Shown here: positions 12,244 to 23,100 of the stretch, one piece after another | Position numbering within the stretch: the stretch's first letter is position 1 | How the letters are laid out: every line of letters begins with the position of its first letter | From: Acidobacteria bacterium Ga0077553 | GTDB taxonomy: Bacteria > Acidobacteriota > Terriglobia > Bryobacterales > Bryobacteraceae | Reading direction: 5' to 3' | Assembly (NCBI GenBank): GCA_001464575.1 | Contig: LNFE01000127.1 | Location: 1-53,084, forward strand | DNA length: 53,084 bases | Translations under genes and position numbers: made by a program | Notes under the pieces: generated by a model | Told to the model about the DNA's origin: nothing | Seen by the model: the letters and a program-made list of their open reading frames with translations, nothing else | Database searches by the model: none

Positions 12244-13287
12244 GTGAATCACTCAGCCCTACTCCACTTTGTGACGATCTCGTGTTTGGTGACCGGATGG
12301 GGTTGTGCGCCGGGCAGCCGGGCGCCTGCCGGGTCCGCCGTTATCCACGCCGCCAGCCCGGCCGCACTGCCGGGAACATTGCGTACCACGGGTACGGTGC
12401 AGGCGCTGCAGGCCCTTTCAGTCCGCGTCCCGCAGATTACTGGTTTAAACAGCCGAGTAACTTTGGCCTATCTGGTTCCGAACGGCGCCAAGGTGGAGGC
12501 AGACCAGATACTCGCCGAGTTTGACCGCACGGCGATTCTCGATGAAGTCCGGGAGACCGAGGCCAAAGTCGCGGAGTCTGGGCATCAACTGGAGGAGAAA
12601 CAGGCACAGATTCGCAGCGACCGGGCCAAGCGGGAAGCGACGGCCCAGGAGGCAAGGGCGGAGCTGCAAAAGGCCCAGTTGCAACTGCGGAAAGGGCCAA
12701 TCTTGAGCGAGATTGAACGGTTAAAGAACGAAGCAAAAGCGGCGAGCGCCACGGCGCGGGTGAGCAGTTTGGAGAAATCCGCTGCGTTACGCGGAAGAGC
12801 GGAGGCAGCCGCGCTGCAGGTGCAGCAACTGAAGCTGGATCGCTTGAAGCTGACACTCGAACGACTGCGGCGAAATCTGGACCGGCTGGTGATCCGCAGC
12901 CCTCATTCGGGGATGGTGGCGCTGGAGTCCGTCTTTCGCAGCGGGTCGATGGGACCACCCCAGGAAGGCGACCAGATGAACCCCGGCCAGCCGGTGCTGC
13001 GCTTGTTTAGCCCGGACCAGATGGTAGTGGACGCCAGCGTGAATGAGTCCGACGTTTCCGTTCTGCGGCCTGGGGTGACGGCGCAGCTCTACCTGGATGC
13101 GTATCCGGGCGCGGAGTTCCGCGCGGAGCTGATGACGGCGAGCCCAATCGCGATTGCCGGACTCGATTCGCCGGTGCGTTCGTTCTCGGCTCGTTTCCGT
13201 ATCCTGGGGCAGGACCCTCGCGTGTTGCCGGACCTGTCAGCGGCGTTAGAGATTCCACGGTTCGCCGCAGGGAAGGAGCAGCCGTGA
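12244..13287 (+). CDS. HlyD/MFP-family periplasmic adaptor protein (first of three)
   Basis: This 347-residue adaptor links an inner-membrane transporter to the outer membrane. It begins at a GTG with a hydrophobic export sequence containing a cysteine (VTGWGCAPG; not a perfect lipobox). A lipoyl-like half (VPNGAKVEADQILAEFDR), a long alpha-hairpin coiled coil (about residues 95-215, rich in A/E/K/Q/R), the second lipoyl half (LVIRSPHSGMVALESVFRSG...EGDQMNPGQPVLRLF) and a beta-barrel (DASVNESDVSVLRPGVTAQLYLDAYPG) follow in order. It ends shortly after the barrel without the membrane-proximal domain of the third adaptor. Its stop overlaps the next gene's start in a GTGA. No ATPase gene is adjacent. 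Confidence 0.8.
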   Translation: MNHSALLHFVTISCLVTGWGCAPGSRAPAGSAVIHAASPAALPGTLRTTGTVQALQALSVRVPQITGLNSRVTLAYLVPNGAKVEADQILAEFDRTAILDEVRETEAKVAESGHQLEEKQAQIRSDRAKREATAQEARAELQKAQLQLRKGPILSEIERLKNEAKAASATARVSSLEKSAALRGRAEAAALQVQQLKLDRLKLTLERLRRNLDRLVIRSPHSGMVALESVFRSGSMGPPQEGDQMNPGQPVLRLFSPDQMVVDASVNESDVSVLRPGVTAQLYLDAYPGAEFRAELMTASPIAIAGLDSPVRSFSARFRILGQDPRVLPDLSAALEIPRFAAGKEQP

Positions 13288-14423
13288 AACTACGGAATGC
13301 CTTGTTGCTGGTGGTTTTCTTAGCGGTTCCGGTGGGCGGGGCGATTTGGTATGCCCGGCGTCAACCGGCCGACGTGCGATTGGGGTTACCGACGGCGCTC
13401 GCGCGCCAGGGCGAGTTTCTGGTAATCACGACGTGCCGAGGCGACCTAGTGGCAGGCCGCTCGGTGCTGGTGACGGCGCCTCTCAATGTGCCGGATCTCC
13501 GCATTGTGTGGCAAGCGCCAGCCGGAAGCGCGACGAAGGCGGGAGAAGTGATTCTTAAGTTCGATACCAGCAGCGCGCAGCGGCAATTTCAGGAGAAGGA
13601 GGCCAATCTGCGGCAGGCGGAGGCCCAACTGGCTGAAGCGGTGGCCCAGGCCCGGATTGCTGGCGAACAGAGCCAATTGGAGATTGGCACCCAGACGACG
13701 CAGACCGAGCGGGCCCGCCTTGAGGTTTCGCGCAGCGCGATTCTGAGTGCGCTGCAGGCTGAGGAGAAGAAGATTGACCACCAATTGGCGCTGGAGAAGC
13801 TGCGGGTGAAGCAGGCCGATGCGCAACTGATCCAGGCCCAGAACGAAAGCAAGGTGGCGGGCTTCCGGGCGGCGGTGGCCAAGGTCCAGGCCGAAGTGGA
13901 GTTGACCAAGAAGCGGATTGGGCAGATGGAGGTGAAGGCCCCTTCGAACGGGGTGGTGAACTACCTGATGAACTACTCGCAGGGCTGGGTGAACGCCAAG
14001 CCGTTTAAGGTGGGCGACACGGTTTGGCCGGGCAGTTCCATTGCCGAGATCCCGGACCTGACCAGTTTGCAGATTAAGGGAAAGATCGAGGAGGTGGAGC
14101 GGGGCCGGCTGCGGCAGGGGCTGGCGGTGCGGATACTGCTGGACCCGTTTCCGGAAAAGCCATTTACGGGGAAGCTATCAGCCATTGCACCGCTGGCGGA
14201 GCAGAACTTTGAGTGGCCCCCGTCGCGAAACTTCCGGGCCTACGGCGCCTTCGACACCATGGATCCGCGGCTCCGGCCCGGCATGAACGGACGCATGGAC
14301 ATTATCATCGACCGGCTGGCCGACGCCATCAGCGTGCCGGCCAAGTCCTGGTCGCCGGGGCGAACGGATTTGAGAGCGTGCCGGTGGAGATTCAGGCGCG
14401 GAACCCGGACGAGGTCGCCGTAA
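13284..14423 (+). CDS. HlyD/MFP-family periplasmic adaptor protein (second), C-terminus frameshifted
   Basis: The protein starts at a GTG coupled to the previous gene and has a signal-anchor (ALLLVVFLAVPVGGAIWYA). It then has a lipoyl half (APAGSATKAGEVILKFD), an extended coiled coil, a second lipoyl half (MEVKAPSNGVVNYL...VGDTVWPGSSIAEIPD) and a beta-barrel (IKGKIEEVERGRLRQGLAVRILLDPFP). Family-like sequence stops at ISVPAK (residue 354). After that the frame gives 25 arginine/tryptophan-rich residues ending RTRSP. A -1 shift at base 14345 restores 50 family-like residues to a stop at 14497, giving 404 residues. A single missing G (AAGTCC instead of AAGGTCC) explains this. As read, the protein lacks its membrane-proximal domain; it may be non-functional or a sequencing error. 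Confidence 0.8.
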   Translation: MKLRNALLLVVFLAVPVGGAIWYARRQPADVRLGLPTALARQGEFLVITTCRGDLVAGRSVLVTAPLNVPDLRIVWQAPAGSATKAGEVILKFDTSSAQRQFQEKEANLRQAEAQLAEAVAQARIAGEQSQLEIGTQTTQTERARLEVSRSAILSALQAEEKKIDHQLALEKLRVKQADAQLIQAQNESKVAGFRAAVAKVQAEVELTKKRIGQMEVKAPSNGVVNYLMNYSQGWVNAKPFKVGDTVWPGSSIAEIPDLTSLQIKGKIEEVERGRLRQGLAVRILLDPFPEKPFTGKLSAIAPLAEQNFEWPPSRNFRAYGAFDTMDPRLRPGMNGRMDIIIDRLADAISVPAKSWSPGRTDLRACRWRFRRGTRTRSP

Positions 14424-14497
14424 AGGGCATCGCGGCTGGGGCGAAAGTGGCGTTGGTGGATCTAGAGCGGGAAGGCACACCAGGGGCAAAGAAATGA
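14345..14497 (+). other. Out-of-frame C-terminal tail of the second adaptor gene (frameshift remnant)
   Basis: In the -1 frame from 14345 the DNA encodes VLVAGANGFESVPVEIQARN, then a PDEVAVKGIAAGAKVALVDLE stretch ending in GAKK and a TGA at 14495-14497. This corresponds to the membrane-proximal domain of the third adaptor (AVFESDGRTFAYV...VVIEGLAEGTLVALASPD). The TGA forms an ATGA overlap with the start of that third gene, as expected if this were the original gene end. No slippery heptamer is present at the break, which argues against programmed frameshifting. Confidence 0.8.
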
Positions 14498-15789
14498 GGC
14501 CGATCTTGCGTTGGTTGCTGACGGCCGGGCTGGTTTCGGCACTGGGCGTGGGAGCATGGTCCGCCTATCAAAAGGTGGAACAGTGGAAGCGGGGAGACGA
14601 GCGGGAGGTGCCGCTGGCCCGGGTGAGCCGGGGCGATGTGGCGTTCCCGATTTCGGCTAAGGGAAGCGTCCAGGGCGGCAATTCGAAAATGCTCATCGCT
14701 CCGATGACCGGGAGCCGGGAGTTGACGATCACACAACTGTCGAAACCGGGAGAGTTGGTGAAACAGGGGGATGTGGTGGCGCAGTTCGACACGACCGAAG
14801 AGTCGTTTAAGCTGCGCGAGGCGGAGTTTGATCTGGCGGAAGCCGAGCAGATGGTGGCGCAGGCTACGGCGGAGTCCGCCGCGAGGGAAGAAGAGTTGGC
14901 AGCGGAGTTGATCGTCGCCCGGGGCGAACTCGAACAGGCGCGCCTCGAGGCGCGGCGGAACCCTTTGCTAGCCGCAATTGTGGTGCAGCAGAACAATTTG
15001 ATTTTGCGGGATGCCACGGACCGGGTGGCGAAGCTCGAAAAGGAGTACCCCCAGCGTAAGGCCGCGGCGCAGGCGGCCGTCACGATTCAGGAAGCGGCGC
15101 TCAAGAAGGCCGGGGTGATGGCCGCTACGGCCAAGCGCAATATTGACATGATGACGTTGAAGGCCCCTACGGCGGGCTACGTGAACGTGGAGTCGAACAC
15201 GGCCAGCAATTTCTTTTTCCCCGGCATGACGTTTCCCATGTTCCAAGTGGGCGATACGATCCGCGCCGGAATGGCGGTGGCGCAGATTCCGGATTTCAGT
15301 AGTTGGGAGGCGAGCGTCGTGATTACCGAGGCCGACCGAGGCCTGCTGGCCATCGGCCAATCCGCTCAGGTACGCGTGGTGGCGCTGCCGGGTAAACCGC
15401 TCGCCGCCAAGGTCTCGAACCTGGGGGGGACATCCGGGCCCCCGTGGGAGCGCCGGTTCGAGTGCAAGCTGGCGGTGACGGAGCCGGCCCCCGCGCTCCG
15501 GCCAGGGATGAGCGTGCGGGTGCAGATTCTAACGGAGACGATGAAGAACGCGTTGTGGGTGCCGACGCAGGCGGTGTTTGAAAGCGACGGGAGGACCTTT
15601 GCATATGTCTCCGAAGGCGGGTCGTTTCTGGCGCGCGATGTGAAAATTGCGCGGCGGGGCGAGAGCCAGGTGGTGATTGAAGGGCTGGCGGAAGGGACGC
15701 TGGTGGCGCTGGCCAGCCCGGACCGCAAAGAGACGAAGAACGAAAAAGCCGCTACCGGGAAAAAGTCCGGACCGGCGAGCCGGCCTTAA
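14494..15789 (+). CDS. HlyD/MFP-family periplasmic adaptor protein (third)
   Basis: This 431-residue adaptor is the most complete of the three. It has an N-terminal signal-anchor (LLTAGLVSALGVGAWSAY), a lipoyl half (SKPGELVKQGDVVAQFD) and a long coiled-coil hairpin (about residues 105-220). A second lipoyl half (MTLKAPTAGYVNVES, with an unusual aromatic insert NFFFPGMTFPMF), a beta-barrel (ASVVITEADRGLLAIGQSAQVRV) and a membrane-proximal domain (VPTQAVFESDGRTFAYV) follow. The tail is lysine-rich. The unit resembles MacA-type adaptors that work with MacB-like permeases and TolC-like exit ducts, and a MacB-like permease follows 10 bases later. No TolC homologue or ATPase is encoded nearby, so those parts must come from elsewhere or be absent. 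Confidence 0.85.
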   Translation: MRPILRWLLTAGLVSALGVGAWSAYQKVEQWKRGDEREVPLARVSRGDVAFPISAKGSVQGGNSKMLIAPMTGSRELTITQLSKPGELVKQGDVVAQFDTTEESFKLREAEFDLAEAEQMVAQATAESAAREEELAAELIVARGELEQARLEARRNPLLAAIVVQQNNLILRDATDRVAKLEKEYPQRKAAAQAAVTIQEAALKKAGVMAATAKRNIDMMTLKAPTAGYVNVESNTASNFFFPGMTFPMFQVGDTIRAGMAVAQIPDFSSWEASVVITEADRGLLAIGQSAQVRVVALPGKPLAAKVSNLGGTSGPPWERRFECKLAVTEPAPALRPGMSVRVQILTETMKNALWVPTQAVFESDGRTFAYVSEGGSFLARDVKIARRGESQVVIEGLAEGTLVALASPDRKETKNEKAATGKKSGPASRP

Positions 15790-15799
15790 GGAGCGAACG

Positions 15800-17050
15800 A
15801 TGAGCGCACGGCAAGGCATCCTTTCCGACGTCAGTGAGGCGATCACCAATCTGAAGGCGCAGAAGGCGCGCACAGTATTGACGGCGCTCGGAATTGTGTT
15901 CGGCGTGGGAAGCGTGATCGGTATGCTCTCAATTGGAGCCGGGGCGAGAGAGGAGTCGTTGCGGTTGATTGAGAAGTTGGGGGTGCGCAACATTCTCGTC
16001 GACTCGATTCCCGCCACCAGCGCCGAAGAGTTGCAGCAGCGGCGGCGGGCTTCGCAGGGGCTGAACGAGCGGGACATTCGCATTCTCCGTGCGAACCTCG
16101 AGGGAATTGATGCGATGTCGCCTCGCCGGGCGCTGTATCCGGGGCGCATTCTGCCCAAGCCGGCCTCGGGGATGCCCATTCTGCAGGGGGTGCATCCGGC
16201 GTATGCGGCGATCCATTCGCTCGAGGCGGTGGAGGGGCGGCTGTTGGCCGAGAGCGATGAGGCCGCCAGCGCGGCGGTGTGCCTGCTCGGTCAATCGGCC
16301 AAAATCAATCTGTTCGGATACGACCCGGCGCTCGGCAAGAAAGTGAAGGTCAACGATACGTGGCTGGAGGTGGTGGGGGTTCTGGCGGACCAGGTCGGCG
16401 ACAGTGGCACCGGGATCAAGATTCAGGATCGAAACAACGCGATCTTTATCCCGTTGACGACCTTTCAGTATCGCTTTTGGGACACGACCCGATTCTTGAA
16501 AGACGAACTCGACGGGGTGGATATCCGTCTGCGGGAGGGCATCGACAGCGTCCAGTCCGCCAAGGTGGTGAGTGCGATTCTGGCCTCGACGCACCGGAAT
16601 ACGGAGGACTATGTGGTGACGATTCCGGCGGCTCTGCTAGAGCAGCAGAAGCGGACGCAGGCGATTTTCACGTATGTCATGGTGGCGATTGCGGCGATCT
16701 CGCTGATTGTGGGGGGAATCGGGATCATGAACATCGTGTTGGCCACGGTGATGGAACGAACGAGGGAGATTGGCATCCGGCGGGCGATCGGGGCACGGCG
16801 GAGCGACATTGTGCGGCAGTTCCTGATTGAAAGTATCTTGATTTCCGTGGGCGGGGGGTTAGCGGGGATTGCGTTTGGGATTGCGCTGAGCTGGATTATT
16901 GCGACGGTGGCGGAGTGGAATACGATCGTGACCCCGTTGTCGGTAGGCGTGGCTTTTGGGGTGTCGGTTTGCGTGGGGGTGCTGTTTGGGATTTATCCGG
17001 CGATGAAGGCGGCGGAGATTGATCCGATTGAAGCCTTGCGGTACGAATAA
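15800..17050 (+). CDS. MacB/FtsX-type ABC transporter permease
   Basis: The 416-residue product has the MacB permease layout. It has an N-terminal cytoplasmic helix and first span (ITNLKAQKARTVLTALGIVFGVGSVIGMLSIG), a periplasmic MacB_PCD domain (about residues 45-270), then three C-terminal spans. These include IFTYVMVAIAAISLIVGGIGIMNIVLATVMERTREIGIRRAIGARR, whose TREIGIRRAIGA loop is the FtsX-family coupling motif to the ATPase. The ATG at 15800 follows AAGGAG by 6 bases and begins MSARQGIL. Unlike E. coli MacB, there is no fused nucleotide-binding domain, and no ATPase gene lies next to it, so it must borrow one in trans. It closes a coupled four-gene run and lies 121 bases before the polyketide synthase, suggesting product export (inference). 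Confidence 0.88.
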   Translation: MSARQGILSDVSEAITNLKAQKARTVLTALGIVFGVGSVIGMLSIGAGAREESLRLIEKLGVRNILVDSIPATSAEELQQRRRASQGLNERDIRILRANLEGIDAMSPRRALYPGRILPKPASGMPILQGVHPAYAAIHSLEAVEGRLLAESDEAASAAVCLLGQSAKINLFGYDPALGKKVKVNDTWLEVVGVLADQVGDSGTGIKIQDRNNAIFIPLTTFQYRFWDTTRFLKDELDGVDIRLREGIDSVQSAKVVSAILASTHRNTEDYVVTIPAALLEQQKRTQAIFTYVMVAIAAISLIVGGIGIMNIVLATVMERTREIGIRRAIGARRSDIVRQFLIESILISVGGGLAGIAFGIALSWIIATVAEWNTIVTPLSVGVAFGVSVCVGVLFGIYPAMKAAEIDPIEALRYE

Positions 17051-17171
17051 CGGAGCGAGAAGCCGAAGGCCGGACCTTCAACCAATTTGTAACCAAATCG
17101 CTAGCGGAAAGGGCCCGCCGCAAGAGAGAAACGGCTAAGACTGGGTCCCGTTATGTCGAAGTGAAGGGGAC

Positions 17172-20100
17172 ATGTCTTCTCTTCCTACTTCCCTTCCTCG
17201 TGATCCGCTGGCTGTTATTGGTATCGGTTGCCGCCTGCCGGGCAACATCAACAATCCGCAAGAACTGTGGGCCGCGCTGCTCGAAGGCCGCGACGGTATT
17301 CGCACGGTGCCGGCCGACCGGTGGGACAACAGCTTCTATTACGATCCGGACAAAGAGAAGCGGGGCAAGACGAAGAACGATCGCGGCGGATTCATTGAAG
17401 GGATCGACCAGTTTGACGCGGCCTTTTTCGGGTATTTTCCGGCCGAAGCGCACCGGATCGATCCGCAGCAGCGATTGCTGCTGGAGGTGGCGCATGAGGC
17501 GATCGAAGATGCGGGCATTCCGGTGGAGCAACTGGCGGGATCGAGAACGAGCGTGTTTATCGGCTCGTTCATGTACGACTACCTTTGCCAGCAGACCGGC
17601 AGCGAGGCGGGAGAGAGCATCAATCCCTACGTCGCGATGGGCACGGGGCTGACTTCGCTAGCCAACCGCATCTCGTATGTGTTCAACCTGAAAGGACCGA
17701 GCGTCAGCCTGGATACGGCGTGTTCGAGCTCGCTCGTCGCGCTGCACTTGGCGTGCCGTAGCATTTGGAACGGCGAAGCGGAAATGGGCATCGCCGGTGG
17801 CGTGAATCTGATCCTGCGGCCGGAGTCGACGATTCTGTTGTCGAAGGCCGGATTCTTGAATCCGGACGGCTACTGCAAGGCGTTTGATGCTTCTGCGAAT
17901 GGCTATGTGCGGGCCGAGGGGTCGGGCGTGGTGGTGCTGAAGCCGCTCAGCAAAGCGGTCGCGGACGGGGACCGGGTGTACGGGGTGATCCGTGGGACGG
18001 CCGTGAATCAGGATGGCTACGTGGCGGAGGGGTTCACGGTGCCGTCGGCGGACGCGCAGATCTCTGTACTGCTATCGGCCTATCGCGATGCCGGGGTGGA
18101 GCCAGGCACGGTGCAGTACGTCGAAGCCCACGGGCCCGGCACCGCAGTGGGCGACCCGATTGAGTGCAAGGCGCTCGGTACCATCATCGGGCAGGCCCGC
18201 GGTGAGGGCACCTGCCTGGTCGGGTCAGTCAAAACGAACGTGGGGCACCTCGAAGGGGCTTCGGGCATCACCGGATTTCTGAAGGGATTGCTGGTAGCTC
18301 GGCATGGAGCCGTGCCGCCAAACCTGCACTTCCACACGCCGAATCCCGCCATTGATTTCGCGGGCCTGCACCTGCGGGTGGCAGACCGCCGCTACGATTT
18401 GAATCGTGAAGCCGCCGTGCGGGTAGGGGTGAACTCGTTTGGCGCGGGCGGAACGAACGCCCATGTGGTGATTGAGGGCCACGCGGAGATCCCGTCGTCC
18501 CAATCTGGGCCACTGGGCAGACCGCGCCCATTTGTGCTGAACGCCAAGTCGCCGGAGGCGCTGGTGAAACTGGCCGCTGAGCATGCCGAACGGCTCGACG
18601 CCGAAAGCGACCTCGCGTCGCTGGGCCACGCTCTGCTTACGCGGCGCAGCCGCTATCCGCATACGCTCGTGGCTTCGGCGCAGGACGTGGAAACGCTCCG
18701 CAGCCAGTGGCGCAGCTTTGTGGCAGGGGAAAAGAATCATCAACTGACGGTGACCGTCGCCGAATGGAAGGCCTCGCCGAAAGTAGCGTTCATGTTCTCG
18801 GGCCAGGGCGGCCAGTGGCCGCGGATGGGCCTGAAGCTGTACGAGTCGGAACCGGTGTTCCGCGCGGCGATGGAGGAGATTGATGAGCTGTTCGCCGTGC
18901 ATGCCGGCTGGTCGATTCTCGACCACATCCGGGCCGAGGCCGCCACGAGTGAGTTGAACCGCACCGTGGTGGTGCAACCGGCCATCATGAGCATCCAGGT
19001 GGCGCTGGCTCGCCTGCTGATGCACTATGGCGTGGTACCGGCCGGAATCGTCGGCCATTCGATTGGGGAGGTGGCGGCGGCGCATATCGCCGGAGCGATT
19101 TCGCTGCGGGACGCGGTGGCGGTGATCTATCAACGCTCGCGGATCCAGAGCAAGGCGGCGGGCAAGGGGCGGATGCTCGCGGTGGGCGCCTCAGAGGCCG
19201 AAGCGGCGCTGTTGTTGAAAGGCAATGAGCACCGGGCCTCGATCGCGACGATCAACGGCCCCCGGACGTTGACGCTGGCGGGCGATGCGCCCGTGCTTGA
19301 AAAGATCGCGGCGGACCTCGAAGCGCGCGGCGTCTTCAACCGGTTCGTGAACGTGGAGGTGCCCTACCACAGCCACCACATGGAGCCGCTGCACGACGAG
19401 ATGCTGCTGTCGCTCGGTGATGTCTGCGGGTCGCTGGCGCCCATTCCGCTCTACTCCACCGTGAGTACGAAGCGGGAGCCGGGAACGCATTTGGGCGGCC
19501 GTTACTGGTACGACAACGTGCGCGAGCCCGTCCGCATGACGGGGGCGCTGCGGACAATGATCGAGGACGGCTACACCGTCTTTGTCGAGATTGGGCCGCA
19601 CCCGGTGCTCGTGAGTGGAGCCGGGGAGCTGTTCCAGGAGATGGGGGCGAAGGCGACGGCCATCGCTTCGATGCACGTCAAGCGGCCGGAGTTCGCCGCG
19701 TTTTATGGTGCGTTGGGGCAGCTGGTCGCTAACGGCGTTCGCTTGGATCTGACGGCGCTGTTTCCCGGCGCGGGCTCCTTCGTCGACCTGCCGAAACATC
19801 CCTGGCTCAAGGAGCGGTTCTGGTCCGAGTCGACCGAATCGAAGCAGCGGCGGCTGCACCCCATCCGCAACCCGTTCCTTAGGGCCGAAACCCGCCTCGT
19901 GAGCGAGGATACGGCGCGCATCTGGTCAACGCGGATCGGTACGGGGACCTTCCCCTTCGTTAAAGACCATCAGGTGGACGGCGAATGCGTCTTTCCCGGA
20001 ACGGGGCATCTGGAAACCGCGTGGGCCGTGGGCCGGGAGGCGTTCCCAGCGAGCGAGATCTCGCTGGGCGACCTGCGTTTCGATGCGGCCTTAATCCTGC

Positions 20101-23100
20101 CCGAAGAGACAGCGGCGCCGCTCGAAATTCGGCTGGAGATTACATCGAACGAAGGAGATTACCGGATCTGCAGCCGGCCACCGGAAGCCGACAGCGACAC
20201 CCCGTGGACGCGTCACTCTTCGGGGAGAATCAACTTTCTGCCGGGGCCGGTTCCGGCGTGGGAGGAGAAGCTGGCGACGGTAGCGGCGCGTTTTGAGGGC
20301 GCGGCGGAGACGAACGTCGAAGCCTTCTACGCGACGATTCGGCAGGCGGGACTCGACTATGGGCCGAAGTTCCAATGTGTCCGGCGGCTTTGGCAGCAGG
20401 GCGCTGAGATCTTTGCGCACGTCGCCCTGCCGGAGGATCTGCATTATGAACAGGAGCGATTTCATGCGCATCCGGCATTGCTCGATGCGTGTCTGCATAC
20501 CGTGTTCCTAGATGTCCATCGCAACGGGGACCCGTCCCGCGTTTACTTGCCGTACTCGATCGACTGCGTGAAATTTCATCGGCAGTTACCTCCCGAGGTT
20601 CGCAGCCTGGTGCGGGTGTCGCGGAACGACGCTCAGTATCTGATCTACGATCTGTTCGTCTATACGGCCGAGGGCGATCTGGCGGTGCAGGTAAACGGCA
20701 TCACGTGCAAGATCATCGGCGGCGCCAAGGGGCAGAGCGAAGAGCGTCTCTATGACGGGTGTTACGAGTACTCGTGGGTGCCCGAGGCCACGCCACGCGC
20801 CGGCCATCAGCCGCTGCACGACCTGAAGGAGATTGTGTTGGTGGCCCCGACCGGCGATGCGTTGGAGCCGCTGGTGGCGGCCTTAACCGAGGGCGGCCGG
20901 CAGGTACGGATGCTGACCGAACCCGGATTGTTTTCGCAGGGCGGCCGGGCGCGACTGGCCGAAGCGCTCGCGGCGGGGATCGATCGGCGGACTCACGTGG
21001 TCTACTACTGCGCTCCGCAACTGGGCGAGAGCCTGGAGGAGTGGCACGACGTCGAGGGGGTTCCGGCCCACGTGCAGGGGCTGCTGAATCTGACGCAGGC
21101 ATTGATCGACAATCAGGTTTACCCGCGCTTCTCGCTGGTCACCTGCGGGGCGGTGGGGGTTGGGCCGCAAGACACTCGAATCCATCTGGGCCAGAGCGCC
21201 TTGTGGGGGATGATGCGGGTGTTCAAGAACGAGTGCCCGAATGTGCCGAGCCGGATGATCGATCTTCCCGCTGCGCCTGCACCGGAGGCTTTTGCGGACC
21301 TGGCCGCGGAGCTGACAACAGCGCGGCTGGACCTGGACGAGTTTGAAGTGGCGCTGCGGCCGGGCCAACGGCTGCTGCGGACCTTGGCCCCAGTTTATGC
21401 GGAAACCGCCGAGGCCGCGGGCGCGGTGGAGCTGCCCGGCACGGGCGGAGCCTGGCGGGCAGGGTTGGCCGAGACGGGGAGCTTGGACTCTGTCGAGTTC
21501 CGGCAGACGCCCACTCCGGCACCAGGACCCGGGGAGTTGGAGATTGCCGTGCTCGCCGCTGCGTTGAACTTTAAAGACATCGTCAACGGGATGGGCGTGC
21601 TGCCGAAGAAAGCCGTCGCGGGGGGCTTAGCGGCGGATCAGTTGGGGCTCGAAATCTGCGGGCGGGTCTTGCGGATCGGCGGCCCGGACAGCAAGTTCCG
21701 GGTGGGGGACCGGGTGATGGCGCGGGTGAGCGGCGGCTTCTCGGGCCGTCTGTTGGCCCGGGAGGATTGCGTGGCGCCGGCGGCGGAGCGGCTAACGGCG
21801 CAGCAGGCGGCGGCGGTTCCGGTGGTCTATCTGACGGCTTATTACGGCATGCACCACCTGGGCCGGATGGAGGCAGCCGACACGGTGCTGATTCACTCAG
21901 CCGCCGGCGGCGTCGGCATGGCGGCCATCCACTTGGCGCAGCGCGCAGGGGCGAACATTATCGCGACGGCCGGCACCAAGGAGAAGCGCCAGGCGTTGCG
22001 GGAGTTGGGCATCGCTCACGTGTTCGACTCGCGATCGCTCGACTTCCACACGCAGGTGATGGAGGCAACGGCGGGCCGGGGCGTCGACATCGTGCTCAAC
22101 TCGCTGACCGGCAACTTCATTACGCAAAGCGTGAAGTCGCTCGCGCCGTTCGGGCGCTTCATTGAAATTGGCAAGGCCGATATCTACAAGAACGCCAAAC
22201 TGTCGCTCGAACGGCTCGGCGAAAACATTTCCTTCCATGTGGTAGACGTCGATCGCATGGCCACGCAGAAACCGGCGTTACATCGCCAACTGCTGCACGA
22301 AGTGGCGGCGTTGTTTGCCGATGGTGAGTTCCCGGCTCCCGAGGTGACGGCGTTCCCGGTTACCCGCCTCGCCGATGCGTTCAAACACATGAGCCGGGCG
22401 GCTTATGTCGGCAAGATTGTGGTGACCATGGACGGCCAGACGGTGCGGGCGCTGCCAGGTAAGCAGACCCCGGCGCCGGAAGGCAGCGTGTTCGTCTCCG
22501 GCGGCTGCGGAGGGTTCGGCCTCGAAATAGCCAAGTGGTTCGCCGCGGCCGGGGTCCGGCATTTGGTTCTGGCCAGCCGGAGCGGGGTGAAGAATGCGGC
22601 CGACCAGGCGGCGATCGCCGCGCTGGAGGCCGGCGGCACGACGGTGGTGACGGAGCGGCTGGACGTGGGCGAGGCGGCGGCCGTTCGCGCCGTCTTTGCA
22701 CGGTTCGGCCGGGAGTGGCCGGCCCTGGGGGGCGTGGTTCATGCCGCCGGGTTGCTGCGCGATGCCAGCCTTCCGAACATGGACGCGGCCCAGTTCCGGG
22801 ATGTGTTCGTGCCGAAGGCCATCGGCGCCTGGAACCTGCACCAGGCAATCGCCGAAGGCGGCCACCGCCCGGCAGTGTTTCTGAACCTCTCCTCCATCTC
22901 CTCCGTACTCGGCCTGTTCGGCCAATCGAACTACTGCGCGGCCAACTATGTGCTGGATGCGTTGGCCGCGTGGCGACAGCAGCAGGGTCTTCCGGCGACG
23001 AGCTTGAATCTGGGCGTGCTGGGCGACTATGCCGGCATGTCCCGCCAGGAAAACGATGCCGCCGAGGTGCTGGCTCTGCTCGATAGCCACGGCATGCCGT

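Noticed and set aside
13284..14497. Programmed -1 frameshift in the second adaptor
   Set aside because: The site reads GCC AAG TCC, not a slippery X XXY YYZ heptamer, and no downstream pseudoknot is evident; a plain indel is simpler.
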